Positions 36,513 to 47,113 of a DNA stretch of 64,000 nucleotides are shown piece by piece. Every line of letters begins with the position of its first letter. The stretch's first letter is position 1. The position numbers and the translations under genes were made by a program. The stretch is from positions 3,499,001 through 3,563,000 of the forward strand of contig NZ_LR134388.1 of assembly GCF_900637685.1 (NCBI RefSeq), in the 5' to 3' direction. The DNA is from Legionella sainthelensi (GTDB lineage: Bacteria; Pseudomonadota; Gammaproteobacteria; Legionellales; Legionellaceae). The notes beneath the pieces are model-generated. The model was given only the letters and a program-made list of their open reading frames with translations. It was not told the origin of the DNA and searched no databases.

Positions 36513-37406
36513 TCACGCTATTTCAGGTTGTTGTTTAAGGACTAGAAAACGAGTTCCAAGGATACTGATGCACAAACCACCTATAACCAACAATCCTGCG
36601 GCTAACTTCCAAAGTTGAAATGGCTCACCCAGTACCACAACAGAACTTACAATCGCAACAATAGGAACCAATAAAGTAAATGGCGCAACCACACCCACAG
36701 GATATCGAGCAATTAACCAGTTCCACACCCCATAACCTATCCATGTTGAGGCAAAGACAATATAAAACAACGAGACAGTTCCTCGCCAACTTAAATTCTC
36801 ATAGGTATAGGCAAAACTGGAGGGCCCTTCAAAGATCCAAGAGAGAAGAAACATAGGGATGCACGCAATGAAACTACCCCATGCAATAATAGCCATCATA
36901 TGATTACTGTTTCCTTTGATTTTTTTAGTAATAAGATTACCAACCCCCCAAGTTGCTGCGGCGGCAATAATACAAAGAAATCCCACTACAGAGATATCGC
37001 TATCAAAATGCATTGCTACCAAACCAATTCCAGTAAAAGCAACCAATGCACCCAAAATTTGTGCTATATTCGGTTGTTCACCTAAGAAAATTATTGCAAA
37101 AAACATACTGAAAAAGACTTGAGTTTGCATGAGTAAAGACGCCATTCCTGCTGGCATCCCTGCATTCATTCCAATAAATAAAAATGAAAATTGCAAAGCA
37201 AACATAATAAAACCATACAACGCAATAATTTTGAAAGAAGACTTAGGTAGTTTGACAAAAAATATAGCTGGAATACTTGACAATAAAAAGCGCAAGGCAC
37301 AGAGCAACAAAGGTGAAATTTCTTCAAGACCAATGGAAACAAAAAGAAAATTTACACCCCAAATTAACACAACTAAGAGAGCTAATAACAGATGTGGCAG
37401 TGGCAT
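36513..37406 (-). CDS. EamA-family drug/metabolite (amino-acid) exporter
   Basis: A ten-helix DMT superfamily inner-membrane transporter made of two EamA repeats. The first contains LIWGVNFLFVSIGLEEISPLL and PAGMASLLMQ...FSMFFAIIFLGEQP, the second ATWGVGNLITKKI and VPIVAIVSSVVVLGEPF. Such proteins export amino acids such as O-acetylserine/cysteine. The third of three tandem ATG codons (37406) is chosen because GAGGAG sits exactly 7 bases before it; this gives 297 aa. A TTG upstream is not credible. Confidence 0.85.
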   Translation of the reverse strand: MPLPHLLLALLVVLIWGVNFLFVSIGLEEISPLLLCALRFLLSSIPAIFFVKLPKSSFKIIALYGFIMFALQFSFLFIGMNAGMPAGMASLLMQTQVFFSMFFAIIFLGEQPNIAQILGALVAFTGIGLVAMHFDSDISVVGFLCIIAAAATWGVGNLITKKIKGNSNHMMAIIAWGSFIACIPMFLLSWIFEGPSSFAYTYENLSWRGTVSLFYIVFASTWIGYGVWNWLIARYPVGVVAPFTLLVPIVAIVSSVVVLGEPFQLWKLAAGLLVIGGLCISILGTRFLVLKQQPEIA

Positions 37407-37663
37407 CATCATGCTCCTCAATAAAATCAATATTTTAGTCTAAAAGCGGCAATAAAGCCATTAATGTAGAATAATTTTTGCCCACAATTATGTTCAAAAA
37501 AAGTAAATATAGCACATTTTTGAAAAACGATTATCGAGTAAATAATAAGCTGCCCCAAAGTTCTTCTATTTCCATCAATAATTCTTATAAATTTAATTTC
37601 TATTTTCTTTTCAGCACGTTAAAATTAAATTTTAAATAATAAAAATAGTTCGCGAGGAGCAAA

Positions 37664-37768
37664 ATGGCACCCATCTTAGATGCTTCCAAATCCTCCGATT
37701 ATTTTCAGTTCTATCTTCATACTTTTACGGCCCAAAATAATGAAAAAAATTATTCTTGCTACAAGTAA
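37664..37768 (+). CDS. Possible short leader ORF overlapping the rdgB start
   Basis: An ATG with a perfect ribosome binding site (GAGGAG, 4-5 bases upstream) opens a 34-codon frame that ends 28 bases inside rdgB in another frame. rdgB itself has no good ribosome binding site, so translation may reinitiate from this leader. The peptide has no recognisable domain. Confidence 0.4.
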   Translation: MAPILDASKSSDYFQFYLHTFTAQNNEKNYSCYK

Positions 37769-38327
37769 CGCGGGTAAAATTAAAGAGTTAAATAGTTTAT
37801 TAGATCCTATTGAATGTATTCCTCAAACCACTTTAGGAATTTCAGATGCCGTAGAAAACGGCTTAAGCTTTATAGAAAATGCTCTAATCAAGGCACGTCA
37901 TGCCAGTTTGCATGCAAACGAACCTGCTTTAGCTGATGATTCAGGTTTAGTGGTACCCGCTTTAAATGGAGCTCCGGGCATTTACTCTGCTCGTTATGCC
38001 GGAAACCAGGCAACTGATGCTGAAAACATCAATCTTTTATTAGAAAACATGGTTCATCTAACCAATGAGCAACGAGAAGCATGGTTTTATTGTGCCATTG
38101 CTTTAGTCCAGCATGCAAAAGATCCCACACCAATCATCGCAACTGGGATTTGTAAAGGATTTATTCATGATATCCCAACTGGTGGCGGTGGTTTTGGCTA
38201 TGATCCCATATTTTATCTTCCTGAATATCAATGCACGATGGCACAATTACCTGCTAAACTTAAAAATAATATCAGTCATCGTGCACAAGCTTTAAAACAA
38301 CTACGTAACTCTATTCAAAATTTATAA
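37740..38327 (+). CDS. rdgB: XTP/dITP diphosphatase RdgB (HAM1)
   Basis: A 195-aa enzyme that removes ITP, dITP and XTP from the nucleotide pool. Family motifs: [15 protein letters not shown] (substrate-binding S/T-N-x-x-K), [13 protein letters not shown] (ENA..KA), [26 protein letters not shown] (catalytic Asp and metal site), [15 protein letters not shown] and [10 protein letters not shown]. The start at 37740 gives the normal length. An ATG at 37680 would add 20 unrelated residues. It has no strong ribosome binding site of its own and overlaps the upstream leader ORF. Confidence 0.92.
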   Translation: MKKIILATSNAGKIKELNSLLDPIECIPQTTLGISDAVENGLSFIENALIKARHASLHANEPALADDSGLVVPALNGAPGIYSARYAGNQATDAENINLLLENMVHLTNEQREAWFYCAIALVQHAKDPTPIIATGICKGFIHDIPTGGGGFGYDPIFYLPEYQCTMAQLPAKLKNNISHRAQALKQLRNSIQNL

Positions 38328-38491
38328 TGAACACGTGTCTGTTCAGAAGATATATTTGAATCTTGATAAAAGGTTGATTAAGCTCAGATTCGTGAAAATA
38401 ATACGGAGAATAGGAACAAAAGAGCTCCGAAAATTATTTTCATACAAGATGTGCGCAAACAAACCTTTCGATGAGTGGGGCGTGAACATAC

Positions 38492-40191
38492 ATGAATATA
38501 GAAGCACTTTTTGCGCAAGCATATAAATTTCAATATGAAGGACAACTGCCTCAAGCCATTAGCCTTTATGAGCAAATATTAACCCAAGAGCCAAACCATT
38601 TTAATAGCCTGCATTTTTTAGGGCTTATTTACGCTCAATTAGGTGATATGGATAACGCGATTCTCTACTTATTACACGCTCTTTCAATCAAACCAAATGA
38701 TGTCAGTTTGCTCAATAATCTAGCGAATGCCTATAAAAAAACACATCAACTGGACAAGGCTATTGAATATTATCAACGTGCAATACAACTCGACCCCCGG
38801 TATGCGCAAGCACACAATAATCTGGCAACGGTTTACGCAACACAAAATAATTATTCAAAAGCATTATTTCATTATACCAAAGCAGTTCATGCCGAGCCCG
38901 ACTTTAGTGCCGCACATTTTAATTTAGGCTTATTATTACTCCAAAATAATCAATTAGAAGCAGCAAAAACTCAATTCAATAATGTTATCTCTTTAAATCC
39001 GTTACACACAGAAGCTCTTTTTATTTAGGTGTCCTGCATTTAGAAAAAAACTCGCTGTCTGAAGCTGAAAATGCTTTTCTAAACGTTTTGAAACAAGATG
39101 ATAAACAAATAGAAGCCCTTTCGAATTTAGGAGTCATCGCATTAAAAAGACAACAAAATCAATTAGCCGTTGATTTTTTCAGTAAAGCATTAGCTTTAGA
39201 TAATGACAACACCGAAGCGCGTAATAATCTGGCGGCAACATTCATGCATCACGACCGTTTTGAAAATGCTCTCATGCATTATGATGTGTTACTGCAGAAA
39301 GATCCTGATAATCTGGAATATTTATACAATTCAGGCGTAGCCCAGATGGCCTTAGGACATTTGAATGAAGCAATTCTTCATTTTGAGCATATTACTCGAT
39401 TAGAAAGTACGCATACGTCCACTTTAAATAATTTGGCAGCAATTTATATTAAAATGGAACAAAAAGAAAAAGCACGAGAATATTTAGAGCGCGCTTTGGA
39501 AATTAATCCTAAAGATACAATCAGCGCTCATATGCTCCATGCCATTAACGGGGATACACAAGCACAAACTACCCCTGAATATGCCCATAACTTATTTAAT
39601 AATTACGCGCTATATTATGATCAACATATGAAAGGCACCCTGCATTACTCAATACCCCAACACATTGCGCGTATAGTCCATCAGTTGGAGTTACCCATCA
39701 ATATTCATACCTTAGACCTCGGATGCGGAACCGGGTTAACCGGTATTGTTCTGCGCGAAGTAAGCAAATATTTAGTTGGTGTCGATATTGCAGCAAAAAT
39801 GTTGGCTCAAGCAAAAGAAAAACAAATTTATGATAATTTATTCGAGGCAGAAATAAATCAATTTCTTCTTCAAAACAAAAACTCCTATGATTTGATTGTG
39901 GCTGCTGACGTTCTTCCCTATTTTGGCGAACTTGAGAGCTTATTTCATTCCATCCATTTACACCTAAGACGTCCGGGTTATTTTATTTTTACTGCCGAAA
40001 TAAGCACATCAACTCCTTGGCACCTCGAAACAAGCGCTCGCTTTAGCCATCATCCGGATTATATTAGTCAGTTAGCTCAGCAACATGACTTTCAGTTACT
40101 GAAACTGGAAAAAATTCCAGCGCGAAAACAAAATAATCAGCTTCTTGAAGTGATGCTATATGTTTTAAAAACCGTTACTTGGCTTCATTGA
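38492..40191 (+). pseudogene. TPR repeat-methyltransferase fusion, frameshifted as read
   Basis: Two frames (38492-39028 and the frame ending at 40191) join into about 566 aa. The first 390 residues or so are tandem tetratricopeptide repeats (for example AIEYYQRAIQLDPRYAQAHN). The C-terminal 170 residues are a class I SAM methyltransferase (LDLGCGTGLTGIVL, motif I, and LIVAADVLPYFG, motif IV-like). The join is in a five-T run at 39018-39022, where one missing base turns EALFYLGVLHLE into a stop. TPR-methyltransferases of this kind may modify proteins or glycans; the substrate is unknown. The ribosome binding site is weak. Confidence 0.72.
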
Positions 40192-40228
40192 ACAATTTGC
40201 CGGCTATTCATCTTTTCAATGTCTTTTA

Positions 40229-40708
40229 GTGACAAAAAAGACACACACCGTGATTAATACGGTATCAAAAATTATGAATTATTTGCACAATAATAAAAAT
40301 GCTGTAACTAATTTAAAAACTGGCCGCATGAATGAATATCAAATAAAATGGTATGTTTTTATGGGAATTTTCTTATTGTTTTTAGGGCGCTGCTTAGACT
40401 TCGTCACGGTAAATTTTACCCTTATCACGCATAAATCTGATGCCATTTTAGTGGCTATTCCAATATACGTTATTTTATTAGCTTTTTTTGTAGGAAAACC
40501 TATTGGGCGCCTAGGATTGTTGCATATCTCCTTATTTGGCGTGGTCTTAACCTGTTTTTCGGTATTTTTACAAATATTCTATTTCAATAATATGTCCATC
40601 ACTCAGATAGCATTTTCATTTATCTGTCTTAGCTGTATGTGGAGCTTAGGAAGCACTTTGTCCGTCATCGTCAATAATTTTGAGCAAGCACGAGTAAGTT
40701 TGCTTTAA
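40229..40708 (+). CDS. Four-helix membrane protein of unknown function
   Basis: It ends at 40708; the start is uncertain: GTG at 40229 (159 aa), ATG at 40274 or ATG at 40325, none with a good ribosome binding site. The conserved-looking part begins near MNEYQIKWYVF and contains four hydrophobic segments (FMGIFLLFLG, AILVAIPIYVILLAFFVG, LGLLHISLFGVVLTCFSVFL, IAFSFICLSCMWSLGSTL). There are no catalytic motifs. It lies between the TPR-methyltransferase and a LuxR-type regulator, all on the plus strand. Confidence 0.55.
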   Translation: MTKKTHTVINTVSKIMNYLHNNKNAVTNLKTGRMNEYQIKWYVFMGIFLLFLGRCLDFVTVNFTLITHKSDAILVAIPIYVILLAFFVGKPIGRLGLLHISLFGVVLTCFSVFLQIFYFNNMSITQIAFSFICLSCMWSLGSTLSVIVNNFEQARVSLL

Positions 40709-40779
40709 TATCACCAAATTTATGTACATAATTTAATCATTGCTTTATAATAAAAGCTACTCTTTATTGCCGAGGTTGT

Positions 40780-41465
40780 ATGAATACTCGCAATCTTGCT
40801 CGCTTTCTGTGTATAGACGATGCTGTAACCACTAAAGTGGATGACATTTTGGATACTACATTAGCAAATGTATATGTAAAAGATAAAAAGGACTCTATTT
40901 GGACTGTAACCATAACATGTCCTCTGCTATTAAAATGCAAATAGATGATGTGAAAGGAAAAATAGACACCGACTTGATGTGGAAGGAGCAAGGCCCCTTA
41001 CTTATGAGAAATGATGCACAGATTATCGAACAAAATAAAGTCAAAACATTCATAGAACCAGTCCAACTCGATACTGGTCCACTCTACTACCTAAGCCGTA
41101 AAGCACCCTTACGCTCCCGAGATGGAAAGCTCATAGGGATTGTAGGAATCTCTTTTCAAATTGATAGTGATATGTCATTGCTTACTGCGTTACAAGAGAC
41201 TATCCCATTTATGACGCAAAATCCTATTGAAAATGTACCATTACCTATTCGAAACGTAAACAATCAACTTACTGCAAAACAAATTGATTGCCTTTATCAT
41301 TTGGTAAAAGGGCTTACAATAAAACAAATAGGTCAAAAATTAAACCTATCACCTAGAACAGTCGAAGATCATCTTAATGCTGCTAAAAATAAACTCCATT
41401 GTCATAACCGCGCAGAATTAATCGCAGCTGCACTACAGATACCTCTTATTCGAAACCAATTGTAA
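40780..41465 (+). pseudogene. PAS-LuxR type transcriptional regulator, frameshifted as read
   Basis: From the ATG at 40780 the frame is open to about 40889, then continues in the -1 frame to 41465, for about 228 aa in total. A missing A in the five-A run 40885-40889 restores VYVKDKKGLYLDCNHNM, a normal PAS-domain segment. The C-terminal helix-turn-helix is a clear LuxR/FixJ domain: LTAKQIDCLYHLVKGLTIKQIGQKLNLS, then PRTVEDHLNAAKNKL. PAS-LuxR regulators of this shape are frequent in Legionella. Signal and targets are unknown. The second frame alone has no ribosome binding site at its first ATG. Confidence 0.7.
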
Positions 41466-41575
41466 CAAAAGAACGAAATGTATGGTTAAAAAGTCAAAAA
41501 CAACAGATGGAGCTGATCTGTTGTTTTCAAAAAAATGTTGGTTGTGGTGTTTGGAAATAGTTGAATTGTGCCTCC

Positions 41576-43002
41576 TTAACCTATACTCATCATTAGCCCC
41601 ATGTCTAACGGTTCCTGAACGTCGCTGTGTTCCTCTTGATTAAGCAATGATGACATTGGTTGTTGTGTTCGAATTTCCTGTAAGCGTTCTTTCATTAAAT
41701 GTGTTGCAGTAATTGATTTCAAAGTTTCTGGCAAAGCAACACGCTTTTCCGCTTGTATTGTTGCTTCACTTTTATATCCCTTTATTCCTAGAGTGAGGAA
41801 ATTTATAAGAATATTTAAAATTTTTTCGCCAATTTTTTTTACATGCGGTTCTTGATTGACATGTAATAAGTTATCTGTGACTGTTTGATTAATTTTTTTA
41901 CACGAATCTTCCAAATCAAGTTTTGCTTGCCGCAAATATGCATCGTAGATATCCCTACTCTCCTCCTTAAAGGATGCAAATTTATCTAGATATGTTTGAC
42001 ATTTACCTATCTGTCTTTCTATAACGGTCTTTGCCTCTTGCAAACGAATTATATTATTAGCCAATTGATCATCAATTGAATTAATTGAGCCGAAATCAAT
42101 TAATTGACGTAGAATTGCAACTTTTTTAGTTTCTAGGCGTGAATCTTTTAGATCATCTTCTCTATTAATACCAATTTCATCTGGTATTGTACCCTGAAGA
42201 ATTTCATTACCAGACTTTAAAATTGAATACTCACATTCTTGCTTACTACCATCTATTTTCTTCAAATTTAAATAGATATTGTTAGGTTCCATAATTGTTT
42301 CATCGGTTTTAGGATAAATAGTATAACCAAGCCTTGCATACAATTCAGCGTGGTAATTTTTTACTGTTTGCAATGCTTCATTTAAGGAATCTTTAAGGCT
42401 AGTTATTTTTTTCGTGATTTCCTCTTCTGATAATTTTTCTGGTTCCTGCCCTAAAATAAGTTCTTTAGTTAAAAAAGGACAATGTTTATTCATCTGACAG
42501 CTTACTTTTTCATTATAAGTCTTGTTTAGGTTGAACGTACTTTGCTTCTTCTCTTCCTCACTCAATTCTTTACTATTATTAATCGCTTCCTTTTTAGCGC
42601 TTAATCCAGTAGCAACAACTTGTCCATATAGCGACCCTACTGCTTGCAGGAGAGGATTTATCATTTGTCGAGGATCTTCATTAGGACAGATATTGTGCAA
42701 TATTGGATAATTGTAGCCTAGTGCTGTTTTGGCTTCATCACTTAAATCCGTCATGTCTTTATTGAACAAAGGTGCTATTGTTTCACGCACAATATTATTC
42801 AGATGTGTTTCGATATTATTTGACTCATGCTTTGGTCATATGCCTCAGCAATTGCTTCTGCAGTAAATATCTTCATCTCATCGAAAAGACGGGATAAATG
42901 TCCCATACCTTGCACTTGAGATTCCGAGATTCGCCTCTCTACATAGAGATCACCTAAATAGACATTAAGCGCCTCTGAGAATTGTTTAACAAATAAGTTC
43001 AT
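41576..43002 (-). pseudogene. Large helical protein of unknown function, frameshifted as read (effector candidate)
   Basis: The ATG at 43002 (AAAGGTG upstream) opens a 67-codon frame. The main frame, from about 42830 to 41576, has no start with a ribosome binding site but reads back smoothly as HESNNIETHLNNIVRETIAP. One missing base in the three-T run 42831-42833 (plus strand) joins them into about 475 aa. The protein is helical, Lys/Glu-rich and coiled-coil-like (EELSEEEKKQ, EKLSEEEITKKI). A hydrophobic stretch (ILNILINFLTLGI) lies near residue 400. There is no signal peptide. An acidic region near the C-terminus (LLNQEEHSDVQEPLD) suits a Dot/Icm effector, but this is conjecture. Confidence 0.55.
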
Positions 43003-43323
43003 GATACATCACCTTTAACTTTATTGATCAAATTAAACCACAAAGATTAAAATAAATACAATTGATTGTATTCATACTTCATATCAATCTTATTGATAAA
43101 GAAGATTCTGTGTGCGTAAAAAGTGATGAATAAGTAGGATTTATTTGTGAATCTCTTTTTTAGAAATGATTTCACTGTTCAACGAACAGACTGAAACCCC
43201 ACTCATTTAATCTCATTTTCTTGCGTAACTGAAAAAAATATGAGCATCCATATAAAAACTGTGCCTATAATTCAAAAATGTGGAAAAAATATGAACTATC
43301 ACTTAAAAGGGAACCCTTGATAG
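43003..43323. other. Intergenic region with no gene seen
   Basis: About 320 AT-rich bases between divergent genes. I see no conserved ORF, tRNA or strong hairpin; promoters for both flanking genes must lie here. Confidence 0.5.
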
Positions 43324-45028
43324 ATGAACCATAGTTTACCTTTAGTTACAACTCTGGTAACGGCTCTTGGTTTAGCTTTGGTAATGGGACTCATTGCCAT
43401 AAAACTTAAACTTCCAGCATTAGTAGGATATTTATTAGCGGGTATCATAATTGGTCCATTCACTCCAGGATTTGTAGCAAATCCTCACATCGCAAAGGAC
43501 TTGCTGAAATAGGCATAATCCTATTAATGTTTGGCGTTGGTCTTCACTTTTCTTTAGATAACTTGCTTGAAACCCGAAAAATTGCACTACCTGGAGCAGT
43601 ACTACAGATTATTGTGGCAACCGTTCTTGGGGCAGGAGTTGCTATTTGCTGGGGCTGGAATTTCATAAGTTCAATCGTTTTTGGCCTTGCCCTATCTGTT
43701 GCAAGTACCGTGGTATTAATACGAGCGTTGGAAGATCAAAAAATCATACATTCTATTAATGGGCAAATTGCGGTTGGATGGTTAATTGTTGAAGATATTG
43801 CCATGATTATTGTACTTTTATTTTTACCCCTTATGGCGTATTGGCTAGATAACAGCGTTACAGGAAACGAAAGTAATAATTTATGGCTCATTTTAGGAGG
43901 TGCTCTATTTAAAATTTCATCATTTATTGTTGTCATGCTCCTGATTGGCCGCTGGATTCTCCCTAAATTGCTTTGGCAAATTGCACGCACAGGATCAAGA
44001 GAACTCTTTACTTTATGTGTCGTAGCCGCTGCGGTTAGTATTGCTTTTGGAGCATCAAAGTTATTTCGGATCTCGTTATCTCTGGGTGCATTTTTTTCAG
44101 GAATGATTATCCAAGAATCAAAATTTAGTCGCCGCGCTGCAGAAGAATCTCTTCCCCTGCGAGATGCTTTTGCCGTTTTATTTTTTGTGTCGGTAGGAAT
44201 GTTATTTAATCCATATATTTTTATTGATCAGCCACTGCGGGTGCTTATTATAGTAAGCATTATTATTGTTGGAAAATCTCTTTCCGCAATGTTATTGGTA
44301 TTAGTTTTTCGCTATCCCTTAAATACCGCCGTAACAGTTGCGGCAAGCTTAGCCCAAATCGGAGAGTTTTCATTTATTCTTTCTGCCTATGGGGTACAAT
44401 TAAATTTATTATCTTTAGAAGGACAAGATCTAATTCTTGCCGGTGCTTTAATCTCTATTGCTCTCAACCCTTTCTTATTTAAAATGATCAAACCACTGCA
44501 AACCTGGATATGCGCTAAGTCTCCCTGGGCTCGTAGTTTTGAACATGCTGAAGATCCTTTAATGGAGCTATCACTCACCGAAGATGACAAATATCTATCA
44601 GGCCATGTGGTCCTGGTTGGATATAATCAGCTTGGAAAGCTGATTGGAACAATATTAACCAATCACAAGATACATTATGTAGTCATAGATCAAAATCGTG
44701 AGCTTATAGAACAATTGCGAGTTCATAAAATAGCTGCCGTACTTGGAAACAGTACGGATCCTTCGGTGCTAATTCAAGCCCATATCGCTCAAGCAGGAAT
44801 GCTTATTGTGACGACCTTTGATGTTTTTGATATTAGGCAGACGTTAAAGGAAGCTCAACAATTAACCCCCCTAATTGAACTAGTCATTCGAGCACAAAAT
44901 GAAGAAGAAAAAACTTTGTTAAATCAAGAAATTAAAGGAACATTTTTTTCAGTGAAGTGGAGTTAGCCCAAAGTATTAGCCAACATGTATTAGATCGATA
45001 TGGAATACATGAATTAAAAATTGATTGA
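43324..45028 (+). pseudogene. CPA2-family cation:proton antiporter with TrkA-N domain (KefB/YbaL-like), two frameshifts as read
   Basis: Three frames (43324-43512, the frame of 43527-44966, and a last piece ending at 45028) join into about 568 aa. The N-terminal part is the Na/H exchanger domain: LPALVGYLLAGIIIGPFTPGF, then GIILLMFGVGLHFSLDNLL, GWLIVEDIAMIIVL and QIGEFSFILSAYG. The C-terminal RCK/TrkA-N domain has VVLVGYNQLGKLIGTIL and a second-strand acid VVIDQNRE. This is the glutathione-regulated K+ efflux or YbaL-type antiporter group. The breaks are one lost base in A3 at 43494-43496 and one in T7 at 44943-44949. Confidence 0.78.
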
Positions 45029-45127
45029 TACTCTTGCCAATCCCAATGCGTTTGGTTTCCATTTCCGCCAGTTTATTAATCCGCACAAAATTGGGGATCC
45101 AACCACTCGTTAGAACCGCTCAGCCTG

Positions 45128-45150
45128 AGGAAGAGCAAAATGCTCCTCCT
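45128..45150. terminator. Imperfect stem-loop downstream of the antiporter gene
   Basis: AGGAAGAGC and GCTCCTCCT pair with one mismatch around a five-base loop. No T-tract follows, so terminator function is doubtful. Confidence 0.3.
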
Positions 45151-45247
45151 TGAAGACCCAATTCTGGACTTTGAGATCTCCTAAGCCCGAACGTTACATT
45201 AAGAAACTATACCCTGGAATACATTCAATTAAGGTTACGATTATGAT

Positions 45248-46636
45248 TTAAAAGGGCAGCTCCAATGTCGCATCCAACCGTTTCATTTGTGCCCTAAATA
45301 ACCGTTTTATTTGCTCTAAATAATTTTCATCATCTGCTTCAAAACGAGCAACAAGACAAGGAGTGGTATTCGATGCACGTAACAATCCCCATCCATTTTC
45401 AAATTCAACACGTAGGCCATCGATAGAAATAATGCGTGCTTTTGAAAAATCTGCTATTCCACTAAATCGTTCCATAAACTGAAACTTCTCTTCATCAGCA
45501 ATAGCAATCTTTAATTCCGGAGTATTGACACTATTAGGGATTGATGCAAACTGTTCGCTCACCCTCATGTCTGACGCACTTATAATCTCCAACAAACGGC
45601 AAGCACTATATAACGCGTCATCAAATCCATACCAGCGATCTTTAAAGAACAAATGGCCACTCATCTCACCTGCTAGAACAGCTTGCTCTTTTTTCATCAC
45701 ATGCTTGACTATAGAATGACCCGTAGGGCACATTTTAGGTACGCCACCTGCTTCTTTGATTACCGATTCTAAATGACTGGAGCATTTTACATCGAAAACT
45801 ATCGTAGCTCCTGGATGTCTATTTAACAATTCGCGTGAATAAAGCATCATGAGACGATCAGGCCAGATCATTTCTCCTTGATTGGTCACTAAACCCAATC
45901 GATCCGCATCGCCATCAAATGCCAAGCCTAAATCTGCATGGTGACTTGCCACCGCTGCTTTTAAATCTTTTAAATTTGCCTCAATGGTAGGATCTGGATG
46001 ATGATTAGGAAAACGTCCATCAACATCGCAATATAAACCAATAACATCACATCCTAATTCACGAAGCACTTGCGGAATTATCGGACCGGCAACCCCATTT
46101 CCACAGTCAACCACAACTTTTAATGGGCGTTTAATTTTTATATCATTCATTATTCGTTGTTTATAGGCAGGTAGAATATCAAACGCACTCTCGTTACCAT
46201 GCCCAAAAACGCGTTCACCCTTCGCCACTAAACGATACAAAATATCGATGTCTTCTTGCATTAGGGTTTTTCCGGATAAAACCATTTTAATGCCATTATA
46301 ATTAGCTGGATTATGGCTACCCGTAACCATCAAACCACAATCAATTCCTTGGGTATACACAGCAAAATACATCACTGGTGTAGCAACTTCACCCAAATCT
46401 AATACGTCAATACCACTATCCAGTAACCCTTGTTTCAAGGCCGAAGCCATAGCTAAACTGGTAAGACGTCCATCACGTGCCAAGAAAATTTGTTGTTTTT
46501 TTAAATCATGTAAATGATAGGCTATTGCCAATCCAATACTATAAAAAGAATCTTCATCCAATTCTTCTCCGATGATGCCTCTAATATCATAAGCACGAAA
46601 AACAGAACGAGAAATTTGCTTTTGTTGATAGTTCAT
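45248..46636 (-). CDS. algC: Phosphomannomutase/phosphoglucomutase (AlgC-type)
   Basis: A 462-aa alpha-D-phosphohexomutase interconverting hexose-6-phosphate and hexose-1-phosphate for LPS and polysaccharide sugars. Domain 1 has the substrate-binding FRAYDIRG and the phosphoserine loop VTGSHNPANYNG; domain 2 has the metal-binding loop AFDGDADRLG; domain 3 has LAGEMSGHLFFKDRW; domain 4 has LRASNTTPCLVARFEA (phosphate-binding). The start at 46636 has GGGAGG eight bases upstream, and only one base separates it from the dut stop, so dut and algC are one operon. Confidence 0.92.
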   Translation of the reverse strand: MNYQQKQISRSVFRAYDIRGIIGEELDEDSFYSIGLAIAYHLHDLKKQQIFLARDGRLTSLAMASALKQGLLDSGIDVLDLGEVATPVMYFAVYTQGIDCGLMVTGSHNPANYNGIKMVLSGKTLMQEDIDILYRLVAKGERVFGHGNESAFDILPAYKQRIMNDIKIKRPLKVVVDCGNGVAGPIIPQVLRELGCDVIGLYCDVDGRFPNHHPDPTIEANLKDLKAAVASHHADLGLAFDGDADRLGLVTNQGEMIWPDRLMMLYSRELLNRHPGATIVFDVKCSSHLESVIKEAGGVPKMCPTGHSIVKHVMKKEQAVLAGEMSGHLFFKDRWYGFDDALYSACRLLEIISASDMRVSEQFASIPNSVNTPELKIAIADEEKFQFMERFSGIADFSKARIISIDGLRVEFENGWGLLRASNTTPCLVARFEADDENYLEQIKRLFRAQMKRLDATLELPF

Positions 46637-46637
46637 C

Positions 46638-47096
46638 TTAATGCCTCCCTGAGCTTCCAAATCCACCTTCACCTCTAGCACTTTCAATAAATTCATCTAC
46701 AATTTCAAAAGCAGCCTGCACGACAGGAACAAACACTAATTGTGCAATACGCTCCCCTGGATTTATTGTAAAATGTTCAACACCTCTATTCCAACAAGAA
46801 ATCTTGAGTTCACCTTGATAGTCTGAATCAATTAATCCCACCAAATTTCCTAAAACAATACCATTTTTATGACCTAGGCCTGAACGAGGTAAAATAACGG
46901 CCGCAAGCTTAGGATCGGCAATATAAATCGATATTCCGGTAGGCAGTAATATTGTTTCTTGAGGGGCAATTTGGATAGGTTCGTTAATACAAACCCGTAA
47001 ATCCAAACCTGCCGAACCATGAGTTGCATAAGCAGGTAAAGGAATAGTATCACCTATTCTTGAATCAAGAATCTTTAATTGAATAGCCTGTGTCAT
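46638..47096 (-). CDS. dut: Deoxyuridine 5'-triphosphate nucleotidohydrolase
   Basis: A trimeric dUTPase of 152 aa that hydrolyses dUTP to dUMP. All five motifs are visible: [10 protein letters not shown] (1), [11 protein letters not shown] (2), [11 protein letters not shown] (3), [10 protein letters not shown] (4) and [10 protein letters not shown] (5, the nucleotide-binding Gly-rich C-terminus). The start at 47096 gives the standard length; an ATG four codons upstream is also possible. It follows coaBC directly, the usual coaBC-dut arrangement in proteobacteria, and precedes algC. Confidence 0.93.
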   Translation of the reverse strand: MTQAIQLKILDSRIGDTIPLPAYATHGSAGLDLRVCINEPIQIAPQETILLPTGISIYIADPKLAAVILPRSGLGHKNGIVLGNLVGLIDSDYQGELKISCWNRGVEHFTINPGERIAQLVFVPVVQAAFEIVDEFIESARGEGGFGSSGRH

Positions 47097-47113
47097 GATT
47101 TTTCCCATTAGTT

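Noticed and set aside
38335-38575. Short frames on both strands before the TPR gene
   Set aside because: No start signal, low-complexity basic composition, and overlap with the TPR gene start.
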